This document shows, piece after piece, positions 1-5,976 of a stretch of 9,921 nt of DNA. The notes under the pieces are model-generated. The model was not told the origin of the DNA, ran no database searches, and saw only the letters and a list, made by a program, of their open reading frames with translations. The stretch is from Planctomycetes bacterium RIFOXYC2_FULL_41_27 (GTDB lineage: Bacteria > Planctomycetota > Brocadiia > Brocadiales > Brocadiaceae). The DNA is taken from positions 1 to 9,921 of the forward strand of contig MHZD01000064.1 of assembly GCA_001828645.1 (NCBI GenBank). The letters are read 5' to 3'. How positions within the stretch are numbered: position 1 is the stretch's first letter; each line of letters starts with the position of its first letter. The translations under genes and the position numbers were made by a program.

Positions 1-1
1 A

Positions 2-121
2 GCAGCTAGGGGTGCTATCTCAAAGCAATGGGATGAATGGATAAAACAGCGTAAATTAACTATATTAACAAAGACAACAGAAGAATCCTCTTGGCAAAAT
101 ATCAAGGATAGTCTGTTCTAA
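2..121 (+). CDS. C-terminal end of an unknown protein (partial)
   Basis: An open frame enters from the left edge and runs 39 codons to a TAA at 119-121. The visible tail starts AARGAISKQWDEWIKQRK and ends IKDSLF. It is hydrophilic and Trp/Lys-rich, with no membrane segment and no motif I recognise. The start lies outside the window, so family and function cannot be given. It points toward the epimerase gene, so the two converge. It is accepted as a likely gene end because the frame is open from the edge and the composition is protein-like, but 39 codons alone is weak evidence. Confidence 0.4.
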   Translation, partial: AARGAISKQWDEWIKQRKLTILTKTTEESSWQNIKDSLF

Positions 122-341
122 CCTAGAGGATAGGTTTGCAACTTCACATAAAGAAACATCTCTCTTTTGCCCCTTGTAACGTTCTACTCAAACCTTCAAC
201 CATTCATTAACGGTTCCCTAAATCGCAGACTTTACGTGGTAATTTCTACTTTCCCAATTGATAAACGAAAGAAAAAAGTCGTATGATTAAATATATAAGG
301 TAATATTTTAAATTTAATGACTGGGTTATGGATATATTAAG
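122..341. other. Convergent intergenic gap, nothing recognised
   Basis: This is a 220-bp AT-rich spacer between two converging coding ends. I looked for a hairpin followed by a T-run on either strand, for RNA genes and for short ORFs with a ribosome binding site, and found nothing convincing. The last 80 bases are especially AT-rich. No promoter is needed here because neither neighbour starts in the gap. Confidence 0.5.
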
Positions 342-1241
342 TTAAATCCGATTTATCAATTCCTGAACATATCGTTTTAAACCATCATCTCCTGCATACC
401 GCACACCCAATGACTTGGATTGGGTATTATCGATAGTATTGACAGGTTGTCTGGGTGTGCCGCTGAGATTGGATTGGGAGGCGCATATCTCTTTAGCTAT
501 ACGAGCTACGCTCATGTTATCGACGTAAAAGTCTACCAGGTTATAAATCTTTCCTGCGGCTTCTTTGTTGCCAATCGCCAGGTCTATAGCCTGGACGACA
601 TCTTCAACATTAACGATCTTTCCACCCTCAGAAACTTCCACGTTACATCCATGTTTGATGTCTTTTATGATATTATACCAGGCAGAATGCGCCAGATGCG
701 GGTTTATGCCATAGATACCTACAGGGCGAAAGATGGTTGTATCAAAGGACTTTGAGAGATAATATGCATGACAGAATGCCTCCACCGATGCCTTGTAAGC
801 GCCATAATTCGAATCGGGTATCAAGGGGTGTAATTCATCCAGCTTGATATTGGGAAAGATGCGCCCATACACTGCACAGGAACTGATAAAGATGAATTGC
901 TTGATGCCCGCTTGTTTAGAGGCATCCAGCAGTTCTATACTGCCCAGGAGATTTGCCTCAACAAATCGTTTAATATCCCTATTTGCCGCTTCATGAAACG
1001 TAGCCCCCTGCCGCTCATACGCCATGTGGATAACAACGTCTGCGCCCTGCACAAATTGTTTTAAGTTTTCCTTATTAGTTAAGTCGCCTTTATGAAATGT
1101 AATTTTCTTCTGATAATCCTCGAGATGCAAGACGTTGCTGCTGTCCCGTATAAGCGCCTGGATGTGAACGTCCCTCCCGAAGATCTTTTTTGCCACGTAG
1201 TGACCGAGGAAGCCTGTTAGACCCGTTATGGCAATTTTCAT
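342..1241 (-). CDS. NAD-dependent epimerase/dehydratase (extended SDR family)
   Basis: This is a 299-residue, apparently complete extended short-chain dehydrogenase/reductase, cytosolic, acting on a nucleotide sugar or a related substrate. The N-terminal Rossmann loop is GLTGFLG (residues 7-13, GxxGxxG), with an acidic GDL at 52-54. The catalytic triad region shows ISS at 119-121 and the YxxxK pair Tyr146/Lys150 in NYGAYK. FRPVGIYG further on is the usual substrate-domain entry. Length fits UDP-glucose 4-epimerase-like or dihydroflavonol-reductase-like members, but the exact substrate cannot be read from the sequence. The start is supported by a GGAGAGA ribosome binding site at 1248-1254, 6 nt before the ATG. 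The gene lies downstream of tRNA-Ala on the same strand, across a repeat-filled gap, and could receive read-through from it. No sugar-biosynthesis partners are visible. Confidence 0.88.
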   Translation of the reverse strand: MKIAITGLTGFLGHYVAKKIFGRDVHIQALIRDSSNVLHLEDYQKKITFHKGDLTNKENLKQFVQGADVVIHMAYERQGATFHEAANRDIKRFVEANLLGSIELLDASKQAGIKQFIFISSCAVYGRIFPNIKLDELHPLIPDSNYGAYKASVEAFCHAYYLSKSFDTTIFRPVGIYGINPHLAHSAWYNIIKDIKHGCNVEVSEGGKIVNVEDVVQAIDLAIGNKEAAGKIYNLVDFYVDNMSVARIAKEICASQSNLSGTPRQPVNTIDNTQSKSLGVRYAGDDGLKRYVQELINRI

Positions 1242-1270
1242 GACTTATCTCTCCAAACCAAAATAAAAAA

Positions 1271-1298
1271 ACCACAAAGACGCAAAGGCACAAAGAAG
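1271..1298 (+). repeat. Periodic CACAAAG repeat, copy A
   Basis: The unit CRCARAG recurs every 8 nt: CACAAAG, CGCAAAG, CACAAAG with single-base spacers, preceded by AC. It lies in the upstream region of the epimerase gene. It faces copy B (1361-1388), with which it can form a stem of about 25 bp with roughly three mismatches and two G-U pairs around a loop of about 62 nt. Confidence 0.7.
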
Positions 1299-1360
1299 TT
1301 GCAAGTACACAATTAACAGGACAGCTTATTGCCCGCTGTTTATTGTCTCTGCTCTTATTT

Positions 1361-1388
1361 TCTCTTTGTGTCTTAGTGCCCTTGTGGC
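1361..1388 (-). repeat. Periodic CACAAAG repeat, copy B (inverted relative to A)
   Basis: Read on the minus strand this is GCCACAAGGGCACTAAGACA followed by CAAAGAGA, the same 8-nt-phased units as copy A but in the opposite orientation. The inverted pair is the clearest structure in the gap between the epimerase gene and the tRNA. Confidence 0.7.
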
Positions 1389-1438
1389 CAGACAGCTACA
1401 TAAAAAAGCAAATCAACCTGGTTTTCTAACTTATAATT

Positions 1439-1469
1439 CTCTGCGTCCTCCGTATCCTCTGCGGTGAAC
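1439..1469 (-). repeat. Periodic CGCAGAG repeat, copy C
   Basis: On the minus strand the units are CGCAGAG, TACGGAG, CGCAGAG with 2-nt spacers, preceded by TTCAC. It sits 14 nt past the CCA end of tRNA-Ala, where a terminator or 3' trailer would lie. It is the same family as copies A and B, with G for A substitutions and a 9-nt phase. Confidence 0.65.
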
Positions 1470-1482
1470 TCTATTTTAAAGT

Positions 1483-1559
<77 letters not shown>

Positions 1560-1585
1560 ACATCGAATAGGAAGAAGACATCACA

Positions 1586-1627
1586 GCTTCTCACGAAGTT
1601 ACACTCAGTGTATTTCTGTGGTGAAGC
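1586..1627. repeat. Nested inverted repeats upstream of tRNA-Ala
   Basis: GCTTCTCAC (1586-1594) can pair with GTGAAGC (1621-1627) with a bulge, and inside it sits the palindrome TACACT-C-AGTGTA (1600-1612). If the promoter at 1637-1664 is real, this lies in the transcribed 5' leader of the tRNA precursor. The role is unknown, and chance is possible at this size. Confidence 0.4.
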
Positions 1628-1636
1628 GCCATTTTT

Positions 1637-1664
1637 ATTATATATACCTTATTCCAAATTGCAA
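1637..1664 (-). promoter_or_regulatory. Candidate sigma70-type promoter for tRNA-Ala
   Basis: On the minus strand TTGCAA (1664-1659; four of six match TTGACA) is followed after 16 nt by a perfect TATAAT (1642-1637). Transcription would start near 1630 and give a leader of about 70 nt before the tRNA 5' end at 1559. Position and orientation suit the tRNA. AT-rich surroundings raise the chance of a coincidental match. Confidence 0.45.
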
Positions 1665-1851
1665 AATAATTCTTTTGCCAGAAATCTCGTGAAAACATCC
1701 GTCAGAGTACAATATTTCAAAATCGTCTTTTCAGATTGACATCTCCAAACACCTCTGTTAATCTAATCCACACATAGAATCATAGATAGATACTACAGAA
1801 TATAGAAGCCAGAATTAAGAAGTCGGATTTCGAGCTTAGTATTTCGAATTT

Positions 1852-1880
1852 TTTCCTCTGCGAACTCTGTGGTTACATTT
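1852..1880 (-). repeat. Periodic CACAGAG repeat, copy D, abutting a start codon
   Basis: On the minus strand this reads AAAATGTAACCACAGAG then TTCGCAGAG, two units of the same family as copies A-C at a 9-nt phase. Its right end lies 4 nt from the ATG at 1885, so it occupies the position where the ribosome binding site of that gene should be. Confidence 0.55.
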
Positions 1881-1884
1881 TAAT

Positions 1885-2646
1885 ATGATATATTTTTCCT
1901 TAGCAATTGGTCTTATCATGATTATCTTCCTCAGTTATGCAACGTGCGGACTGTGGATAAAGCATGCCAGTACCAAAATGATACAGGGGTTTCTGCTGCC
2001 CGGCGCCATCGTTCATGAACTCAGCCATGCGCTCCTGTGTCTTGTTACCGGGACTACGATTAAAGAACTGAACCTATTTACATCCAATAGCACGGGAATT
2101 AAGTATGATAAACCCAAGATTCCCTTCCTCTTCGATTTTATCATTGCGGCTGCCCCTATGTTTGGCTGTGTCTTTTTCATCTTTTTTATATCAAAGCTGC
2201 TTTCCAATCCCATCCACCTCAGCAATGAATTCCCCCAGGAAATTCATTTTTCGCTCAAAGGGCTTTTTGATTTACTACGTCATCTGCTCGATGCGGTATG
2301 GGTCACTTTTCATGCCTTTAAGAATCAGTTCCGTATCACAGAGATACACCATATTTTCTTCTTGCTGGCGCTTATCATCTTTACGGTTTCAATGTCGCCC
2401 CACAAACAGGACATCAAACACCTCGTTCTTGGGTTTGGCATCATCGCACTCATCCTCTTCTTTCTCGAAAAACTCGGCGTGCACTTGCAACAGTACAAAT
2501 GGTGGAATTTTTGCGTAAAGGAGTTGTGGGTAATTACTGCCCTAACTATTTCTGTGCTTGCCACCTTACTTTTTATCACGCTCATTATGATGGGTATCAT
2601 TAAAGGATACAGGTTGACGTTTGGACAGAAAAGTTCTCCTAAATAA
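1885..2646 (+). CDS. Integral membrane protein with HExxH motif (M50-like)
   Basis: This 253-residue, very hydrophobic protein has about six predicted membrane segments, roughly at residues 2-22, 33-55, 82-104, 155-170, 178-196 and 212-240. The motif HELSH (residues 44-48) lies inside the second segment, preceded by GAIV, as in M50/site-2-protease-like membrane metalloproteases. A clear NPDG-type second metal-ligand motif is not visible, so proteolytic activity is inferred and unproven; M50B-like relatives are often uncharacterised. The ATG at 1885 gives a sensible first membrane helix but has no good Shine-Dalgarno sequence, because the upstream bases belong to a dispersed repeat. The 3' end overlaps the next gene by 26 bp, so the two are probably cotranscribed and translationally coupled. 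A functional link to alkylation repair is not evident. Confidence 0.75.
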   Translation: MIYFSLAIGLIMIIFLSYATCGLWIKHASTKMIQGFLLPGAIVHELSHALLCLVTGTTIKELNLFTSNSTGIKYDKPKIPFLFDFIIAAAPMFGCVFFIFFISKLLSNPIHLSNEFPQEIHFSLKGLFDLLRHLLDAVWVTFHAFKNQFRITEIHHIFFLLALIIFTVSMSPHKQDIKHLVLGFGIIALILFFLEKLGVHLQQYKWWNFCVKELWVITALTISVLATLLFITLIMMGIIKGYRLTFGQKSSPK

Positions 2647-3370
2647 TCCGGAAATACTTTATTTCAGCAGCTTTTTAACACCGTTGGGTTACGTGTACAT
2701 CGCAAAGAGCGCACATGGTATTTGCCAGATATCATTCCCATACTCCACCGAAAAGGATATTGTGCGCCTCATTCAAAATAAAGTAACAGTTCACCCCCTC
2801 CTATACCTCCCCCATCAAGGGGGAGGAATACAAGGGGACAATGAATATTCCCCGCCCCTTGTGGGAGGGGTTGGGGGAGGGGGTGAACTGTTACAAAATA
2901 ACAAACTTTCCCGTCCAGTGCATGGAAGAACACGGATAAATATCCAGAGGAACGATTCACTGCTAAAGCATGAAATAGACCTTTTACAGGCATATTTTAA
3001 AGGCAAACAGGTAGACTTTGATTTCCCTCTGGATTTAAGTAGCGGTACAACATTCCAAAAAAGGGTATGGGAAAAATTGCGGAAAATTCCGTATGGAGAA
3101 TGCCGTTCCTATGGGTGGGTTGCCGAACAGATTGGAAATCCTCACTCTGCCAGGGCAGTTGGCATGGCAAATAATAAAAACCCCTTGCCGCCCGTCATCC
3201 CCTGCCATCGTGTCATTGGTTCCGATGGAACACTCACGGGCTACGCTTCCGGGCTGCATATCAAAAAATATTTGCTGGAAATGGAATACAATACCATATC
3301 CCGAACGAAACGGAATTTGCAGCATGGGGTTTATCCCCCGTTCAATGTCGGCCACAAGGAAGCTATGTAA
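2621..3370 (+). CDS. ogt: Methylated-DNA-[protein]-cysteine S-methyltransferase
   Basis: This is a suicide repair protein that moves the alkyl group from O6-methylguanine (and O4-methylthymine) in DNA to its own cysteine. The catalytic domain is textbook: GTTFQKRVW (142-150), IPYGECRSYG (156-165), the helix-turn-helix arginine region SARAVGMANNKNP, and the active site IPCHRVIG with Cys195 (codon 3203-3205), then GSDGTLTGYASGL. The N-terminal subdomain starts with YFSSFLTPLGYVYIA. At 249 residues it is longer than the usual 150-180. The excess is a 40-residue Gly/Pro-rich insert (about 54-93) encoded by a palindromic DNA element, plus about 25 extra C-terminal residues. The start is TTG at 2621, inside the upstream gene (26-bp overlap). 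A start much further in would remove the conserved first strand. Translation probably relies on coupling. Activity with the insert is likely but unproven, since all catalytic motifs are intact. Confidence 0.92.
   Translation: MDRKVLLNNPEILYFSSFLTPLGYVYIAKSAHGICQISFPYSTEKDIVRLIQNKVTVHPLLYLPHQGGGIQGDNEYSPPLVGGVGGGGELLQNNKLSRPVHGRTRINIQRNDSLLKHEIDLLQAYFKGKQVDFDFPLDLSSGTTFQKRVWEKLRKIPYGECRSYGWVAEQIGNPHSARAVGMANNKNPLPPVIPCHRVIGSDGTLTGYASGLHIKKYLLEMEYNTISRTKRNLQHGVYPPFNVGHKEAM
2774..2901. mobile_element. Palindromic MITE-like element inserted in frame in ogt, with target duplication
   Basis: Perfect 19-bp inverted repeats GTAACAGTTCACCCCCTCC (2783-2801) and its complement (2876-2894) bound the element. 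Inside are two more hairpins: CCTCCCCC/GGGGGAGG (2806-2813/2819-2826, 5-nt loop) and CAAGGGG/CCCCTTG (2831-2837/2855-2861). The octamer CAAAATAA occurs directly on both sides (2774-2781 and 2894-2901), which looks like a target-site duplication. Element plus one duplication is exactly 120 bp, that is 40 codons, with no stop in the ogt frame, so the host protein keeps its frame. The insertion falls in the linker between the N-terminal subdomain and the catalytic domain. It encodes no transposase, so mobilisation would need one elsewhere. C-rich palindromes of this style are common dispersed repeats in bacterial genomes, to my knowledge. Confidence 0.82.
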
Positions 3371-3415
3371 TTGGCTTAGTCGGGTTTCCTTGTCAGAAGC
3401 CAGGATAAACGACTG

Positions 3416-4051
3416 CTATATTTTCTGTAATTCCAGTAAATCAGGTCTAACCCTTGTAAGCAAACTGAGTGTTGCAATGGTAATGAACCCTTCGCCAATG
3501 CCAATAACGGCGTGGATACCAGCCATGGCAGGTAAAACAATCTTTAATGGGGCTGTGCCAGAAATGCTTAATTCTACTGCACAACAGGTTGCCGATAACA
3601 CAAGAGAACACCACGCCGCTGTGAAAATGCCGATAAAAAGGCCTTTCCCACCCTGAATAAAAAGCCGGATAATGGTGTTTATGTAATATCCGAAAAATCC
3701 ACCCACAACACCCATATTGAAGATATTAGCGCCCAGCGCCGTAAGACCACCATCCTGGAATATCAGGCATTGGACGGTAAGCACCGTTGTCATTATGAGC
3801 ACAGACACCCATGGGCCAAGAAGGATGGCGATGAGGGTAGCGCCCATGAAATGACCACTCGTTCCACCGCCAACGGGAAAATTGAACATCTGCGCAGCAA
3901 AGACGAAGGCAGCCATAACCCCCAGGAGGGGGATGTGTTTTTCTGATATCTTCCTGTTTGCTGTTCGAACAGCAACGCCTATGAATAGGGCAGAAATACC
4001 GCCCATCCCGATCCATGTCTTGGTGTCCAGAAATCCGTCAGGGATATGCAT
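3416..4051 (-). CDS. cbiM: CbiM/NikM-type cobalt or nickel ECF transporter substrate component
   Basis: This is the membrane substrate-binding (S) component of energy-coupling-factor Co2+/Ni2+ uptake systems. The 211-residue protein begins MHIPDGFLD, the family signature, in which the N-terminal amine, His2 and a later His bind the metal. GGGTSGHFMG (61-70) supplies His67, the same number as the ligand described for NikM. Several membrane helices follow, and the C-terminus LTRVRPDLLELQ is typical. There is no CbiN fusion. The start is fixed by an excellent AGGAGGA site (4057-4063), 5 nt before the ATG. No cbiN, cbiQ or cbiO is adjacent: downstream is the convergent ogt, upstream is argS. It therefore either works with components encoded elsewhere or alone. 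Cobalt versus nickel cannot be decided. No cobalamin riboswitch was recognised in the upstream 221 bp. Confidence 0.93.
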   Translation of the reverse strand: MHIPDGFLDTKTWIGMGGISALFIGVAVRTANRKISEKHIPLLGVMAAFVFAAQMFNFPVGGGTSGHFMGATLIAILLGPWVSVLIMTTVLTVQCLIFQDGGLTALGANIFNMGVVGGFFGYYINTIIRLFIQGGKGLFIGIFTAAWCSLVLSATCCAVELSISGTAPLKIVLPAMAGIHAVIGIGEGFITIATLSLLTRVRPDLLELQKI

Positions 4052-4086
4052 CGGCGTCCTCCTAAAAGCAATCTATAAATCTACGT

Positions 4087-4115
4087 AATATACAATGAAG
4101 CAACAAAAACTTTAA
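4087..4115 (-). promoter_or_regulatory. Candidate promoter for cbiM
   Basis: On the minus strand TTAAAG (4115-4110; weak -35) and TATATT (4092-4087; five of six match TATAAT) are separated by 17 nt. The start would fall near 4080 and leave a leader of only about 30 nt before the cbiM ATG. That is too short for a riboswitch, so any metal control would act on the promoter. The -35 match is poor. Confidence 0.3.
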
Positions 4116-4272
4116 TGTTTTATTTATCGGAGATATCTTTAATAATTTAGTAAGGTTACGCACTGTAAACCTGTATTACCCATAAAAAGCCTTAATATGT
4201 GGACTTTTCTATGATAAATCTACTATCCTTGAAAATTAAAAATAAGGATCCCAGAAGGAATATTGAAAAGTT

Positions 4273-5976
4273 TTACATCTCTTCAGGTGTCTTAATACCA
4301 AGTATCTTAAGGCCATTCTTTATAACCTGGCGTGTAGCATATACCAGTAATATCCTGGCCATTGTTAGTTCTTCGTCATCCGACAAGACACGGTGGGCAT
4401 TATAAAATCTGTTCAAATTACCACACACATCAATAAGATAATTGCTAATGAAAGAGGGTTCGTAGAGTTCCGCTGCCTTTAATATAATCGAGGGAAATAG
4501 CCATAAATTTTTGATAAGGATGATGGCCTCGTCTTCATTCAATAATTCAAAACGTATATCCATTGTTACAGGCCTTCCGTATTTTCTCAGGATACTACAG
4601 AGGCGCGCATGGGTATACTGAACATACGGGCCTGTTTCGCCTTCGAAGTTCAGCGCCTCATCCCAATCAAAGACTACGTCTTTATTACGCTTAGTGCTCA
4701 AATCGGCGAATATGACTGCTCCAATACCTACATCGTTAGCTACAACTTCTTTATTCTCTAACGAAGGATTCTTTTCTTCTATAATTTTTTTAATGCGTTC
4801 AACGGCCTCCATTAACAGGTCTTCCAGTAAAACGACTTTCCCTTTTCGGGTAGACATTTTGCCGTCTTTAAATTTCATGAGACCGAAATCCACGTGCACA
4901 CAGTGGTTTGCCCAGTCGTATCCCATCAGCTCTAAAACCTTAAAAACCTGCTTAAAATGGAGCTTTTGCTCAGAACCAACTACGTAAATCATCTTATCAA
5001 AGCTGTACGTCTTCTTCCTATATTCTGCGGCTGCAATATCACGGGTAGCGTAAAGGGTGGCATCGTCTTTTTTGCGTAAAAGGCATGGAGGCATAGTGTA
5101 AGGCTCTAAGTCGACAATCAACGCCTGTTCGCTAATCCTGGTTAATCCTTTCTCCTTAATTCTCGTTACTGTATCCTCAACCATCGTATTATAAAAACTC
5201 TCGCCGATAAAGGCATCGAAGTGTATCCCAAGCATATCGTAAATCTTCTGGAACTCTTTTAAGCTAATGTCCTTGAAGCGCTGCCACAGCTCTTTTGCCC
5301 CAAAGTCTCCTGCTTCGAGTTTCTTGAACCATTCCCTTGCCTCGTCTTCCAGGGTAGGATTCTTTTCCATTTCATGGTGGAATTTTACATAAAGATTATT
5401 CAGGTCTGTAACGGTATAAGATGTATGGGTGTCTTCGCCTCCCCATTTTTTATAGGCAACGATCAATTGTCCAAATTGAGTTCCCCAGTCACCAAGGTGA
5501 TTGATACCAATACATTTGTATCCAAGTATTTTATAGATATTGTAGATTGCGTTCCCGATCAGTGCAGAACGGAGATGGTGAACGGCAAGGTGTTTGGCAA
5601 TGTTTGGGGAAGAATAATCAATGACAACACTCTTTCCGCTACCTATGTTTCTGCTGCCATAGCAATTTCGCTCTGCATTTATTTTTTTCAATACCATCTC
5701 TGTGAATATTGTTTTGTTCACAAAGAAGTTCACATAGGGGCCGATGGCTTTTATTTCTATAATTGAATCGGTAGTACGTAATACCTTGGATAACTCCGTA
5801 GCAATATTGTTTGGAGAATTTTTGAGTGTTTTTGCGAGGCTGTGGCAGGGGAATGCGTAATCACCCATCTTGAAATCGGGCGGTATTTCAATAAGTTTTT
5901 CTAACTCATCTTCCTGAAGGTTTGTTTTTTCTTTTAATAAAGATACGATAGTTTTTACGAAATAATCTTTTAACAT
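4273..5976 (-). CDS. argS: Arginyl-tRNA synthetase
   Basis: This is a class I synthetase that charges tRNA-Arg with arginine. The 567 residues cover the whole family layout. The N-terminal additional domain ends near GPYVNFFVN (79-87). The catalytic Rossmann fold opens with IDYSSPNIAK (119-128) and LGDWGTQFGQ (161-170). Then come the KMSTRKG loop (373-379), FEGETGPYVQYTHAR, and a C-terminal DALR anticodon domain ending QVIKNGLKILGIKTPEEM. Oddly, the ATP-binding signature that is HVGH or HIGH in most class I enzymes reads AVHH here (131-134, codons 5586-5575), between NIAKHL and LRSALIGN. The ATG at 5976 overlaps the end of the restriction endonuclease gene by 7 bp and has no strong ribosome binding site (only CAGGTG at a long spacing), so it is likely cotranscribed and translationally coupled. 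cbiM follows 221 bp downstream on the same strand. Confidence 0.95.
   Translation of the reverse strand: MLKDYFVKTIVSLLKEKTNLQEDELEKLIEIPPDFKMGDYAFPCHSLAKTLKNSPNNIATELSKVLRTTDSIIEIKAIGPYVNFFVNKTIFTEMVLKKINAERNCYGSRNIGSGKSVVIDYSSPNIAKHLAVHHLRSALIGNAIYNIYKILGYKCIGINHLGDWGTQFGQLIVAYKKWGGEDTHTSYTVTDLNNLYVKFHHEMEKNPTLEDEAREWFKKLEAGDFGAKELWQRFKDISLKEFQKIYDMLGIHFDAFIGESFYNTMVEDTVTRIKEKGLTRISEQALIVDLEPYTMPPCLLRKKDDATLYATRDIAAAEYRKKTYSFDKMIYVVGSEQKLHFKQVFKVLELMGYDWANHCVHVDFGLMKFKDGKMSTRKGKVVLLEDLLMEAVERIKKIIEEKNPSLENKEVVANDVGIGAVIFADLSTKRNKDVVFDWDEALNFEGETGPYVQYTHARLCSILRKYGRPVTMDIRFELLNEDEAIILIKNLWLFPSIILKAAELYEPSFISNYLIDVCGNLNRFYNAHRVLSDDEELTMARILLVYATRQVIKNGLKILGIKTPEEM

Larger units (their letters stand above)
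1628..1884. other. Non-coding stretch upstream of the HExxH membrane protein gene
   Basis: Apart from the candidate tRNA promoter and repeat copy D, I see no gene here. Around 1765-1850 the sequence is low-complexity, with slipped motifs such as ATAGAATCATAGATAGATA and GAAGCCAGAATTAAGAAG, and two spaced TTCGA/TTCGAA motifs. It resembles decayed dispersed-repeat sequence. No clear sigma70 promoter for the gene at 1885 was found. Confidence 0.4.

Noticed and set aside
2769..3006. Minus-strand open frames rich in Pro/Gly over the palindromic element
   Set aside because: They arise because the C- and G-rich palindrome lacks stops in several frames; they lie opposite the well-supported ogt coding sequence.
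3379..3413. Imperfect inverted repeat between convergent ogt and cbiM as a bidirectional terminator
   Set aside because: Stem matches at only about eight of eleven positions, and there is no proper T-run following on either strand.
4154..4180. Imperfect dyad GGTTACGCAC-N7-CTGTATTACC upstream of cbiM as a metal-regulator operator
   Set aside because: Only about six of ten positions are symmetric and it does not match a NikR-type site I know; chance cannot be excluded.
4052..4272. Cobalamin or Ni/Co riboswitch upstream of cbiM
   Set aside because: No B12-box-like conserved core or recognisable multi-stem fold was seen, and the best promoter leaves a leader of only about 30 nt.
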